From a virus, in the IMG/VR virus record IMGVR_UViG_3300027759_000050, positions 62,001 to 126,000 of that record: a stretch of 64,000 bases of DNA; one strand, 5' to 3'. Below, piece by piece: positions 28,459-36,876 of this stretch. Numbering within the stretch: position 1 is the first letter of the stretch; every line of letters begins with the position of its first letter. The position numbers were made by a program, and so were the translations under genes. The notes under the pieces are model-generated. The model saw only the letters and a program-made list of their open reading frames with translations. It was not told the DNA's origin and did no database searches.

Positions 28459-28639
28459 TGTACATCCTCACACATTCACGGAGCCTCAGTTCTTTCTTAA
28501 TGAAAAAGGCTTTATCGTCATACTCCATGTGTTTGCTTTTGTGTTCAATAGACAATCCAGTATAATATTGAAAGTTGGCTTTCAGGGCCGCATCGGACAA
28601 CCGTTCAGTGGGTTCAGTAATCATATAAAGTTTTTCCAT
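28433..28639 (-). CDS. Hypothetical protein
   Basis: 68 aa, charged (LSIEHKSKHMEYDDKAFFIK). Overlaps the following gene by 26 bases. No family recognised. Confidence 0.45.
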   Translation of the reverse strand: MEKLYMITEPTERLSDAALKANFQYYTGLSIEHKSKHMEYDDKAFFIKKELRLRECVRMYNGDQKQEA

Positions 28640-28646
28640 AATAAAT

Positions 28647-28976
28647 TCATTTAACCTGTTTCAAGATTTGTACCATGTCCGAAGGAACAAGGAATGCTCG
28701 AGCTAGATAATCGGTGCCACCTATTATTTTATCTTCCCTTTTTGTAAACAAAACATGTTTAGACCGTAACAATTCTTCAGCAATCATATGACATAAATTT
28801 TTCTTAATCCAAGCTTCTGAATCTCCAACGTCGAGGCTTAATTTTTGAAATTCTGTTATTTTAAAATTAGCCGTCAACATTTCACCTTTGATTACATGTT
28901 GAGTTTCTAGCAATGGGTCATTTATGTTTTTGTGAAAATCGTCCCAAGAATTTATATTCCAATTTGTTTTTGCCAT
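28647..28976 (-). CDS. Hypothetical protein
   Basis: 109 aa; LCHMIAEELLRSKHVLFTKR is helical and resembles a conserved block of small T4-like proteins next to co-chaperonin. Directly precedes the window's GroES-like gene in the minus-strand order downstream. Function unknown. Confidence 0.5.
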   Translation of the reverse strand: MAKTNWNINSWDDFHKNINDPLLETQHVIKGEMLTANFKITEFQKLSLDVGDSEAWIKKNLCHMIAEELLRSKHVLFTKREDKIIGGTDYLARAFLVPSDMVQILKQVK

Positions 28977-29237
28977 TTATTCCTCAAAAATCAAAACTAC
29001 ATCTTCTTCGGAAAGGATATAGAATGTGTTTCCTTCAACAACAGTCTTTGAAGCTGCATTCCAGTTGGTTAGTATAACATCACCAACAGAAATGTCAAGC
29101 ACTTCTGGACCAACAGAGATAACTTTACCGCGGTTAACTTCATCACGGTCAGTTCTGGTCAAAATAATACCACCTGGTGATACCTTTTCTTTTTCGATAA
29201 TTTCTACCACTAGTTTTTTGTTCAAAGGCTTTAGCAT
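28977..29237 (-). CDS. GroES-like co-chaperonin
   Basis: 86 aa. MLKPLNKKLVVEIIEKEKVSPGGIIL, a mobile-loop region (TRTDRDEVN), GKVISVGPEV and the C-terminal YILSEEDVVLIFEE follow the Cpn10 pattern. T4 gp31 plays this role with host GroEL for capsid folding; this version is closer to GroES in length. Confidence 0.85.
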   Translation of the reverse strand: MLKPLNKKLVVEIIEKEKVSPGGIILTRTDRDEVNRGKVISVGPEVLDISVGDVILTNWNAASKTVVEGNTFYILSEEDVVLIFEE

Positions 29238-29247
29238 AATTTTCTTT

Positions 29248-30069
29248 CTATATTTTTAACATTTCTTCGTAAGTATAATTACGTTCCATGTAAGTTGAGG
29301 GATTCTTCAAATAATTTTCTACGGCATCACCCGGTCGCCTAGGAGAATGACTCACTTTGAAATCTACACCGTTGACTTTCTTAAAAATGTCAATAATCTC
29401 TTGGACTGTCCGAGTATCACCATAAGCTAAGTTCTCAATAGACATACTTGGTTTATCTATAGCTTTAATGAGCGCTCTGCAAATATCGTTCACATGGACA
29501 TATTCCCGGACAGCAGTACCATCCTTGGTTCGATAATCCGTTCCATTAAGAGTGAAATCTCTAGTTTGTATAGCGTTAGTCAGATTGTAGAACAGACCAT
29601 CTGGATTCGTTGCAGGATAACCTCCAGACCCAATAACATTATAGAATCGAAATATGGTGTAATCTCTTTCTCCCATATATTCTCTAATGATATGTTCAGC
29701 CATCAACTTACTATAACCATAAGGACTTGTTGGATTGTCTGCAGCACCGGTAGATGCAAAAATGAAGTTTTTATATTCCAAATTCTCCAGTAGATTGATT
29801 GTACCATTGACATTTGTTTTGCAATATTCGCTAGGTTTTTGAACCGATTCTCCCACACGGATAAGTGCGGCAAGATGGATTACGGCACCAAACTTAATAC
29901 CAAAAAAACTCTTGTAAAGAGCATTAGGATTACGAATATCAATACTGTTAGTCCACACAGGATCAGCATAGTCTAATCGCCAAATATCAATGTCAGGTCG
30001 AGTCTCGGTAAGCATCTTATACAAATGCTTACCGATGTACCCGTTTGAACCAGTGATTAATACTTTCAT
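29248..30069 (-). CDS. NAD-dependent epimerase/dehydratase (GalE-like)
   Basis: 273 aa. N-terminal Rossmann motif ITGSNGYIGKHL, HLAALIRVGESV, catalytic STGAADNP...YGYSK (Thr/Ser and YxxxK) and substrate part REYVHVNDICRALI as in UDP-glucose 4-epimerases. Somewhat shorter than GalE (about 330 aa). Probably supplies nucleotide sugars for host-surface or DNA glycosylation. Confidence 0.8.
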   Translation of the reverse strand: MKVLITGSNGYIGKHLYKMLTETRPDIDIWRLDYADPVWTNSIDIRNPNALYKSFFGIKFGAVIHLAALIRVGESVQKPSEYCKTNVNGTINLLENLEYKNFIFASTGAADNPTSPYGYSKLMAEHIIREYMGERDYTIFRFYNVIGSGGYPATNPDGLFYNLTNAIQTRDFTLNGTDYRTKDGTAVREYVHVNDICRALIKAIDKPSMSIENLAYGDTRTVQEIIDIFKKVNGVDFKVSHSPRRPGDAVENYLKNPSTYMERNYTYEEMLKI

Positions 30070-30263
30070 TCTGATAGGAATGTAGGACGGCTATTACCAA
30101 CAAAATCATCAGCCAATTTCTCAGCTTCTTCTTTTACATAACTCCGTGAAGAATGTGAAAACATTTCATTCATATAGAAAGCGATAGTGTATACACCCAT
30201 TGCATCCTTGCGAACTTCACTTTTCTTATTATCTACTTGTGCAGTATAACATAAATCAAACAT
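30066..30263 (-). CDS. Hypothetical protein
   Basis: 65 aa (SEVRKDAMGVYTIAFYMNEM; VKEEAEKLADDFVG). ATGA-type overlap with the epimerase gene. No family recognised. Confidence 0.5.
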   Translation of the reverse strand: MFDLCYTAQVDNKKSEVRKDAMGVYTIAFYMNEMFSHSSRSYVKEEAEKLADDFVGNSRPTFLSE

Positions 30264-30272
30264 ACTAACTCC

Positions 30273-32477
30273 TTATGTAATCAAATCAATAAACCGGTTC
30301 AAAACAACACGGCTACTTTTCCTTGAAGAACTGAATTTATTAAATTCAGAAGCAATCTTTTTCAAAGATGCAGATTCTTCTACTTCAAATTCAGAATCTT
30401 CATCAGTATCTAGGCCTTCGGAACGGAGCAAATAATATTCATCAAAACCACCGTTGGTGATAACCTGAAATTTGTTAGTACGAAAATCTTTTTTCATTTT
30501 GTCAACATGAACAGTGTCAAGGTCTGGCATGTATTTTGATGCAACATAACTAAATTGGCGACCTGGAAGAACATAGAAACCAATGATGTTACAACCTGTA
30601 CGAACTTTCAAAAGTTTGATATAAGCTGAAGTCAGTTCATTGTCGGACATAGTTGAAATCATCACTTCATACTTTGTAATTGGATCACGGATAACCAATC
30701 TTTGATTCTTACTACCATAACCTTGAGCTGACCACAGATAACGGCCATAACCATCAGCAACAGCAGTCCATTTGTTTCCTTCACCATCAGTCAAGAATAC
30801 GGTATTAACAATTTGCAGTCTATTTTCTTTTTTGAATTTAGGAACAATTTTCATTGCAGCAACAATAGATTCATTCAAAGGAGTTCCGCCAAGTTTAAAC
30901 CAATCAGGCATTGTCCAACGCCCATGTTGTTCATATCTTAAAAGAGCACCAGCAGCTTTAGTGAATTGAACGGCACTCATTTTGTTTGAAAGAAGATTCA
31001 ATAATCTAAAATCAGAAAGACACATATCTCCACGTTTTAAACTATTTTGATGTTGCCAACCTTTATCAATGTCTTCATATTCTGTACTGAAAGCATACAC
31101 TTCATAAGGAATATTAATCTTCTTGCAAAACATCACAAGGTTCAATAATTGCTTTACGGTGTTTCCAATGTTATCAGACATGGAACCTGACCAATCAATG
31201 AACATAACCAGACCATGTGATTTACCACCAGGTACAACAGTAATCTTCTTGAAAATATCTTCACTGAATTGATAAGAGAAAATCTTACTCATGTTCAGTT
31301 CACCAGTTTTTGAAATGCTTGCACGTTTCATTTGGTCAGCATTCTTACGCAGCTCAAATTCTTTTACAAGATAAGAAACCACTTTCTTAGAATCTTCACG
31401 AAATTTAAGAAATTCTTCTTTATCTTTTACTAAGAATTCTTTCCATTCGGATTTGGGTCCACCCAATTCTTTATACTTAAAAGTAACATCATCTTCATAA
31501 CGAGACCAAACTACACTGTGGTCCACGATAATTCTATCAGTGTTCAGATTTGGAACATTACCATATCCATATTCTAAGGAACTAGAAGAAAACATTCGGC
31601 TTTCGTTTTTACGGTAAGCTTCATCTGTTTCTGAAACAGGTTCTTCAACTTGTTTTGTTTTACGGCCGCCGGCACCACCACCTTGATTTTTACCAGATTT
31701 ATCATCAACACCTTCAGCTCCGCCACTTTCAGGTTTAGAAGATTTTGTTCCTTCTTCATTTACACCTTCTTCATCAGAAGTTTTGCCTTTTTTACTTTCT
31801 TCTTCTTTGGAATTTTCATCAGATTTTTCACCAAGGATTTCTTCAAGAATTTGATCCATTTCTTCATCGGATAAATCAACTTCGCCTTTTTCAGTTCCAC
31901 TTTCTTCTTCCGGATTTTCTTCTTCTTGGCTTTTCATGTAATCAGAAACTTTTTTATAAACTTCAATTACATCATCATAGGTTTGTGTATTTTCGATTTC
32001 TTCCAGAAGTTCGGTTTCAACATCATCGAATTTAATACCAGTAGATGCACCACCTTTGCAGTAAAGGTTAACACGGTCGATGAAATTTAGTTCATTTAGG
32101 TCTTTGCCTGCGGTACCAAAGAAATCTTGGTCAACCAATTCTCTGTAAGCACGAATGAAAGACTGGCGAATGCCAGGATATTTTGTTTTGATTTTACGTT
32201 CAATACGGGAATCTTCCAGTACATTCATAACACTCATGGAGTATTTTAGGTCGTAGGCCTTTTTCATACCATCTTCTGGTGTATAAAGTGCATGACCGAC
32301 TTCGTGACCCATGAATAGGTCGTACAGGTAAGATGATATTCCGTTTTCCAGGATAGGAATGGTTAGAATACGATTTTTAACATCAAAGGATGCTGTTGGA
32401 ACCTTGCGTTGTTCGATATGAAGGTTCTCGGTTGCCATAAGTTTGGCTAGAATTGACTTGGATTCGATTAGTTCCAT
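30273..32477 (-). CDS. cobT: CobT-like vWA protein with N-terminal HExxH domain
   Basis: 734 aa. LFMGHEVGHALYTPEDG (about residue 57) is an HExxH zinc-peptidase-like motif; residues 190-290 are an acidic low-complexity linker; LVMFIDWSGSMSDNIG (about 410) is the MIDAS of a C-terminal von Willebrand A domain as in CobT. Together with the CobS/MoxR-type ATPase at 13.5-14.7 kb it forms the AAA-vWA pair typical of T4-like marine phages. Likely a protein-remodelling complex; client unknown. Strong promoter directly upstream. Confidence 0.82.
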   Translation of the reverse strand: MELIESKSILAKLMATENLHIEQRKVPTASFDVKNRILTIPILENGISSYLYDLFMGHEVGHALYTPEDGMKKAYDLKYSMSVMNVLEDSRIERKIKTKYPGIRQSFIRAYRELVDQDFFGTAGKDLNELNFIDRVNLYCKGGASTGIKFDDVETELLEEIENTQTYDDVIEVYKKVSDYMKSQEEENPEEESGTEKGEVDLSDEEMDQILEEILGEKSDENSKEEESKKGKTSDEEGVNEEGTKSSKPESGGAEGVDDKSGKNQGGGAGGRKTKQVEEPVSETDEAYRKNESRMFSSSSLEYGYGNVPNLNTDRIIVDHSVVWSRYEDDVTFKYKELGGPKSEWKEFLVKDKEEFLKFREDSKKVVSYLVKEFELRKNADQMKRASISKTGELNMSKIFSYQFSEDIFKKITVVPGGKSHGLVMFIDWSGSMSDNIGNTVKQLLNLVMFCKKINIPYEVYAFSTEYEDIDKGWQHQNSLKRGDMCLSDFRLLNLLSNKMSAVQFTKAAGALLRYEQHGRWTMPDWFKLGGTPLNESIVAAMKIVPKFKKENRLQIVNTVFLTDGEGNKWTAVADGYGRYLWSAQGYGSKNQRLVIRDPITKYEVMISTMSDNELTSAYIKLLKVRTGCNIIGFYVLPGRQFSYVASKYMPDLDTVHVDKMKKDFRTNKFQVITNGGFDEYYLLRSEGLDTDEDSEFEVEESASLKKIASEFNKFSSSRKSSRVVLNRFIDLIT

Positions 32478-32502
32478 GGTATTTCCTAAAAGTAATGTAT
32501 GT

Positions 32503-32530
32503 ATTATACACTATTTTCGTTATTTGTCAA
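32503..32530 (-). promoter_or_regulatory. Sigma70-type promoter of the vWA gene
   Basis: Minus strand TTGACA (32525-32530), 16 bases, TATAAT (32503-32508), 26 bases before the start codon. Confidence 0.75.
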
Positions 32531-32719
32531 GCTTTTGTCAGTAATAATTAGTGTGCCTTCTTCGGTCACCTCTAAATGTAGTGTTGTTCCTTCTTTCCAA
32601 CCCATTTTTTCGATTAGCTCTGGTGGAAAAGTCAGAATTCCATCGCCGGATCCGTCTTCGGCTTCTTGAATGTATGTAATCCAAGTGTTTTCAGTTGGTA
32701 TATTGTCGTAGTTGTTCAT
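32504..32719 (-). CDS. AbrB/SpoVT-like DNA-binding protein
   Basis: 71 aa. GILTFPPELIEKMGWKEGTTLHLEV..GTLIIT is the swapped-hairpin AbrB fold pattern (L-P-x-E-L...G-x-x-G-x-x-L). As the only small regulator-like protein directly upstream of the vWA gene, it may control it, or act as an antitoxin-type repressor. Confidence 0.7.
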   Translation of the reverse strand: MNNYDNIPTENTWITYIQEAEDGSGDGILTFPPELIEKMGWKEGTTLHLEVTEEGTLIITDKSLTNNENSV

Positions 32720-32843
32720 AATTTTCTTGATCCTGTTCGAATTGTGTCATAACAGCCCATCGGCAAACTGCTTGATTGAGTTCATTTAGTGATTCCGCAG
32801 TGAATTTTGGTTTTTTATTGTCAATTTCTGTATTTTCTGTCAT
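32691..32843 (-). CDS. Small hypothetical protein
   Basis: 50 aa read by hand: MTENTEIDNKKPKFTAESLN then ELNQAVCRWAVMTQFEQDQE. Overlaps the AbrB-like gene by 29 bases. No family recognised. Confidence 0.5.
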   Translation of the reverse strand: MTENTEIDNKKPKFTAESLNELNQAVCRWAVMTQFEQDQENYEQLRQYTN

Positions 32844-32845
32844 TT

Positions 32846-32995
32846 TTATTGCTCTCCGAGAAGAATTCGTGACAGTTTCTGCGGATGTTTGACTTTCCGG
32901 TCGTGCTCTGACACAATTTTGTGCTTTTGCACGGGTTTTATGGGAGTCCGGCAGTGCGGACGTGCTAGTTTTAGTGTAAAATTGAGTTTTTTCAT
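32846..32995 (-). CDS. Small basic protein
   Basis: 49 aa read by hand: MKKLNFTLKLARPHCRTPIK then PVQKHKIVSEHDRKVKHPQK. GAGGCG ribosome site. Strongly basic; function unknown. Confidence 0.5.
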   Translation of the reverse strand: MKKLNFTLKLARPHCRTPIKPVQKHKIVSEHDRKVKHPQKLSRILLGEQ

Positions 32996-32996
32996 G

Positions 32997-33341
32997 TTAA
33001 CGCCTCATACTTGAAATGTCTTTTGCTTGTTCATCAGTAAAAACAGGTACGGCATTAGATTTATGCATTGTTGCAATACCTTTGACCATAGAACCAGTGT
33101 ATATTTTAGCTGGAGCTTTAGTTGCATCACCTGGTCCCGTATCTAAAGACTTAAATTTGGCCGTTTCACGGACATAAACACTGGTCACAACAGGAGTTTT
33201 AACTTCCATTGTTTTAGAGTATTTACTTAATGACTTAGGCTTCATATCCTCGATGGATTTGAGCCATTCTTCATACTGTGCCTGTTGGTTCTTAGGCACT
33301 TTCCGTTTTTTAGATTTGGGAACTTTACAGTGGATAAACAT
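32997..33341 (-). CDS. Hypothetical protein
   Basis: 114 aa from MFIHCKVPKSKKRKVPKNQQ; very basic start, then WLKSIEDMKPKSLSKYSK. The PKSKKRKVPKNQQAQYEEWL opening is frequent in small T4-like proteins. Function unknown. Confidence 0.55.
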   Translation of the reverse strand: MFIHCKVPKSKKRKVPKNQQAQYEEWLKSIEDMKPKSLSKYSKTMEVKTPVVTSVYVRETAKFKSLDTGPGDATKAPAKIYTGSMVKGIATMHKSNAVPVFTDEQAKDISSMRR

Positions 33342-33365
33342 AATATATTTCCGTACAAGATTCAC

Positions 33366-33418
33366 ATTATACAGAACTTTCAAGTAATTGTCAAGTTATT
33401 TGTTGTTTTAATACAACA
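33366..33418 (-). promoter_or_regulatory. Sigma70-type promoter with TGTTG/CAACA element
   Basis: Minus strand TTGACA (33389-33394), 17 bases, TATAAT (33366-33371); upstream TGTTG-TATTAAAA-CAACA (33401-33418). Confidence 0.75.
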
Positions 33419-33419
33419 C

Positions 33420-33599
33420 TTAACGTCTAAATTTCATTTTATCGGCACCCCAATCGGTTTCGTACTTATCAAATTGAGATGGTCTAGTAAAACTCTTTTG
33501 TTTGTCTCGCTTCTTACGTTTATCGTATTGGTTTTTTTCAAAACCATAATCTTCGTTGTAGTTTCTATCTTTGCGAAACTTCTCTACATCTTTTGACAC
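33420..33599 (-). CDS. Small basic protein with GTG start
   Basis: 59 aa read by hand, GTG start behind AGGAGTTTTAG: SKDVEKFRKDRNYNEDYGF, KKRDKQKSFTRPSQFDKY, ending KMKFRR. Highly charged; function unknown. Confidence 0.6.
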   Translation of the reverse strand: MSKDVEKFRKDRNYNEDYGFEKNQYDKRKKRDKQKSFTRPSQFDKYETDWGADKMKFRR

Positions 33600-33614
33600 C
33601 TAAAACTCCTATAG

Positions 33615-34037
33615 TTATGGCAACATTGCCGGGAAAGCCTCTTTAACGAACTTATAATTAAGTCCAATTACACCGAAATCTTTTCTGAAAATACCCATTA
33701 CAACTTCCGCTTCACGGGGTTCCAAATTCTGCAACAACTCAACCAAAAGTTGTTCACGTTTTTTATCTGTTAGTTTATCAGCGGTTTCGTTACCCTTTTG
33801 GAACATATACAGTTTTCGCATCTCGGTTGAAAGGCTCGCATAACTCATTCCTGGAGGAACATTTTTAACCACATATCCAGCAGGCATTTCATTAAAGTAC
33901 CATTTTGGTTCTGGATGAAATCCTAGCTTTAACACATCAGCCAATACTTGTGATAGATTTTTTCCAATTACATCCATTCGTTGTTGCTTAGTTACAGCAA
34001 GTTCAAATTGGTCGAATATTTCATATATATTTTTCAT
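33615..34037 (-). CDS. Conserved cyanophage-type hypothetical protein
   Basis: 140 aa. MKNIYEIFDQFELAVTKQQR and YMFQKGNETADKLTDKKREQ..LLQNLEPREAEVVMGIF correspond to an uncharacterised family of T4-like phages located near RNase H or sliding-clamp functions. One-base overlap with RNase H. Confidence 0.6.
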   Translation of the reverse strand: MKNIYEIFDQFELAVTKQQRMDVIGKNLSQVLADVLKLGFHPEPKWYFNEMPAGYVVKNVPPGMSYASLSTEMRKLYMFQKGNETADKLTDKKREQLLVELLQNLEPREAEVVMGIFRKDFGVIGLNYKFVKEAFPAMLP

Positions 34038-34897
34038 TAAAAGTCCTCAATTACTTCCATTAAATTTTTCAGCCTGTACTGAATAAAATAGTTAAACATC
34101 TTTTGTTTAGATGCAGGTTTAGAATCATCATAGGTATTTATGATTTTCTCTTTGATTTCAACAGGTATGCAAGTAAGGTCAATTAATGTCCTATTGCGTG
34201 AGAACCCCGTCAAAGCATTACTGTCAATTAAGTCACTGGTTTTATCCATATCTTCTTTTAACAGTTTATTCAATTTATCTTCTGATATACTCTTTTGTCG
34301 AACACCTCGGACAAAGCAATCTGATGGTGAAAAGATGTTTGGAATGCCATCACCTTTATCACCACGAATGATTTTCTCTTTTAACTCAATCAATGGGTTC
34401 TGTGATTTAATATATTTCTTTTGTGCTGGATTGTATTGTTTAATATTTGGTCCATATTGTTGCAACTGGAGAAAATCTCCATCACTGGACAAAATCAATA
34501 CTTTTTGGTGTGCTGCATATCTTGGTGCAAGTGTACCAATAATGTCATCAGCTTCTGCTCCGTCAACATCAATAACTTTGTATGGAAAGTTTTCTTTAAG
34601 CTCTTGTTTGAGTTTGGTCAACAATTCGAAAATCAGGTGCCAATCAAGTGCAGATTTTTCACGGGTTGCTTTACGACCTGCCTTGTAGAATGGAAAGAAC
34701 TCCTTACGCCAATACTTGCGGTTGTCACAACAGAGTACAACTTCACCATATTCGTTACGGAAAGTCTTTAGGTGCATCCTAAGAATATTTAGGACCAAGT
34801 GGCGAATTAAGTCTTCTTCCAACTTAACTCCTTTTTGGTTTGATAGTTGAGCCATTAAGCCTGCTAAAAGAACCTGGTTCAGGTCGACAAGAATCAT
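34037..34897 (-). CDS. rnh: T4-type RNase H (5'-3' exonuclease, FEN1 family)
   Basis: 286 aa, near the 305 of T4 Rnh. Acidic metal ligands are visible in order: MILVDLNQVLLAG, EVVLCCDNRKYWRKEFFPFY, DVDGAEADDIIGTL and LSSDGDFLQL, followed by the helix-hairpin region KIIRGDKGDGIPN. Removes RNA primers and 5' flaps on the lagging strand. Confidence 0.85.
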   Translation of the reverse strand: MILVDLNQVLLAGLMAQLSNQKGVKLEEDLIRHLVLNILRMHLKTFRNEYGEVVLCCDNRKYWRKEFFPFYKAGRKATREKSALDWHLIFELLTKLKQELKENFPYKVIDVDGAEADDIIGTLAPRYAAHQKVLILSSDGDFLQLQQYGPNIKQYNPAQKKYIKSQNPLIELKEKIIRGDKGDGIPNIFSPSDCFVRGVRQKSISEDKLNKLLKEDMDKTSDLIDSNALTGFSRNRTLIDLTCIPVEIKEKIINTYDDSKPASKQKMFNYFIQYRLKNLMEVIEDF

Positions 34898-34923
34898 TAT
34901 AAATCCATAAGTTATAAAACTAC

Positions 34924-34952
34924 ACTATATCACGTTTCTTGAAATTTGTCAA
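34924..34952 (-). promoter_or_regulatory. Sigma70-type promoter of rnh
   Basis: Minus strand TTGACA (34947-34952), 17 bases, TATAGT (34924-34929), 27 bases before the rnh ATG; it lies inside the 3' end of the upstream gene. Confidence 0.6.
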
Positions 34953-35271
34953 ATATTCCATCCATAAGTCTACCAGATGTTGTTGTTTTTTTGCAAATGA
35001 CTCCATAAAAATCCAACGGAATTAACATGGACATATATTCCAACGGTGCGGCCAGAATTGCATCAAATCTCTCTAAATCATCAATGTCTCCGTCTTCAGT
35101 TTCTCTGAACAATATAACATCATAACAATCACCTAAAACACTGCCAGGTACTTTTTCACCAGCTTCTTTCAATTCATTAACTTCAATGTGAAGTGAATCT
35201 TCTTCTTCACCTGGCAGAAACATAAATGTGTGAAAATTTGCCTTATCAAATTTCTTTAAGTAGTCTAGCAT
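34930..35271 (-). CDS. Hypothetical protein
   Basis: 113 aa acidic protein (MFLPGEEEDSLHIEVNELKE; FRETEDGDIDDLERFDAILA). No family recognised. Overlaps the upstream nuclease-like gene by 26 bases. Confidence 0.5.
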   Translation of the reverse strand: MLDYLKKFDKANFHTFMFLPGEEEDSLHIEVNELKEAGEKVPGSVLGDCYDVILFRETEDGDIDDLERFDAILAAPLEYMSMLIPLDFYGVICKKTTTSGRLMDGIFDKFQET

Positions 35272-35677
35272 TATAATCCTTAATGTGTGATTTTCTTACT
35301 CTAACCATAATCCAGCTATTGTAATATTCTTCACTCTCCATAACTTTGTGTGCAAATTGTTCTTTTGCTTCAACATAACTACATTCACCTTTTGATTTAC
35401 ATAGATGTAGTATTTCTCTTTTGAATTTATCTTTTCCATAGAGTACAACATCTTTTTGTAATTCTTCACTACTTCCATAATAAGTTGGCCAGTCACTAGC
35501 CACTTTATATTTTTTCTTTTTGCCTTTTACTTGTCTTGTTTTGGAGAAATAGAAAAGTTTCTTACCAATGTATTTTCTATTTGTTTCTAGGTTTGTTATC
35601 ATGTATACAAACCCGTAACTATCTCCAATCAAATCTTCTGCAAAGTCTGAGTCTTTATATAACCAGTTTATTCCCAT
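35246..35677 (-). CDS. GIY-YIG-like putative nuclease, resident type
   Basis: 143 aa. GFVYMITNLETNRKYIGKKLF is a GIY-YIG-like core, with Lys-rich loop KGKKKKYKVASDWPTYYGSS and C-terminal KEQFAHKVMESEEYYNSW. Found as a conserved, non-mobile-looking gene in T4-like phages and in phase with its neighbours, unlike the 9.8 kb insertion. Activity unproven. Confidence 0.65.
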   Translation of the reverse strand: MGINWLYKDSDFAEDLIGDSYGFVYMITNLETNRKYIGKKLFYFSKTRQVKGKKKKYKVASDWPTYYGSSEELQKDVVLYGKDKFKREILHLCKSKGECSYVEAKEQFAHKVMESEEYYNSWIMVRVRKSHIKDYNARLLKEI

Positions 35678-35856
35678 TTTAAGTCATCTTCATCAATGTC
35701 ATCATCCTCTATATATTCTTCGGATAATTCTTCGATGGGTTCGCCACAAAATGGACAAAACTCTGGCATTTCTTGTGAGGTTAGTTCCTCATAAAACTCA
35801 ACTTCGTATGTTGATTCACAGTTTAGACATTCTCCTGATACTATCTTGTTTTTCAT
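35668..35856 (-). CDS. Zinc-ribbon protein
   Basis: 62 aa. CLNCESTYEVEFYEE...FCPFCGEPI gives two CxxC knuckles, followed by an acidic tail. Small zinc ribbons of this form precede nrd genes in several T4-like phages. Function unknown. Confidence 0.65.
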   Translation of the reverse strand: MKNKIVSGECLNCESTYEVEFYEELTSQEMPEFCPFCGEPIEELSEEYIEDDDIDEDDLKWE

Positions 35857-35877
35857 TTTTATCTCCCATTTTTGTTA

Positions 35878-36864
35878 TTAGTTTGCCCATACATCACCCC
35901 AATCTCCAGACAAAGCACCTTTTGCATAATCGGTTGCTCTGTTCTCAAAAAAGTTTGTATGCGTTGGAGCATTAATCATTTCTTCAACCCATGGTAATGG
36001 GTTTTTCTTAACTTTAAAGATACCTTTCAAACTCAACGAAATCAATCTACGGTCAGCAATGTAACGAATGTACTTCTTAACATCTTCCGCAGATAGACCT
36101 TCCATAGCACCCATATTGAAAGCTAAATCAATAAACTTATCTTCAAGTTCAACCATCTTTTCTGCGATAGTATAGATACGAGATTTCAGTTCATCATTCC
36201 AAATTTCTGGATTCTCACCTATGTATGTTCTAAACAATTTAATCATGTTCTCAGCATGTTGTGTTTCATCAACGATGGACCAAGTAACAATCTGACCCAT
36301 ACCTTTCATTTTGCCGTGGCGTGGGAAATTCAATAACATAATGAATGAAGAAAACAACTGCATGCCTTCGGTGAATGCAGAGAATACAGCAATGTGTGTT
36401 GCTGTATTTTGTTTAGTTGTATTCTGTTTAGATATGTCGATTACATAATCATGTTTCTCACGCATTTCAGCATACTCAGAGAATTCATTGTATGTTGTTT
36501 CTGGTAGACCAAGAGTTTCAATCAAGTGTGAGTAAGCAGCAACGTGTAGAGCTTCACGAGCAGCAAAACCCAACAACATCATACGCATTTCTGGTTGTGG
36601 GAAATATGGCAAGTAGTTGTTTACATAACCACCAGCAACGTCAATATCTCCTTGTGTGAAGAATCTAAAGATGTGTGTCAAGAATTGTTTTTCTTCGGTC
36701 GATAGTTTGTTTTTCCAATCTTTAACATCTTCCGACATTGGAACTTCTGTATGCAACCAATGTGATTGTTCATGTTTCAACCATGCATCATAAGCCCATG
36801 CGTAGTTGAATGGTTTAAAGTATGTTCGTTCTTGTGTAACGTCTTGTTTTGTTTTTTTAATCAT
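35878..36864 (-). CDS. nrdB: Class I ribonucleotide reductase small subunit
   Basis: 328 aa. The di-iron/tyrosyl site can be traced: FTQGDIDVA (Asp), REALHVAAYSH (Glu-x-x-His and radical Tyr), FTEGMQLF (Glu) and VDETQHAEN (Glu-x-x-His). Makes deoxynucleotides together with the NrdA at 39.5-41.3 kb; separated from it by four unrelated genes. Confidence 0.9.
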   Translation of the reverse strand: MIKKTKQDVTQERTYFKPFNYAWAYDAWLKHEQSHWLHTEVPMSEDVKDWKNKLSTEEKQFLTHIFRFFTQGDIDVAGGYVNNYLPYFPQPEMRMMLLGFAAREALHVAAYSHLIETLGLPETTYNEFSEYAEMREKHDYVIDISKQNTTKQNTATHIAVFSAFTEGMQLFSSFIMLLNFPRHGKMKGMGQIVTWSIVDETQHAENMIKLFRTYIGENPEIWNDELKSRIYTIAEKMVELEDKFIDLAFNMGAMEGLSAEDVKKYIRYIADRRLISLSLKGIFKVKKNPLPWVEEMINAPTHTNFFENRATDYAKGALSGDWGDVWAN

Positions 36865-36876
36865 TTCTTTCTTTCT

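Noticed and set aside
29071-29098. Sigma70-like promoter inside the co-chaperonin gene
   Set aside because: TTGACA-16-TATACT is present but within coding sequence at a position without a separate downstream unit; kept out as probable chance.
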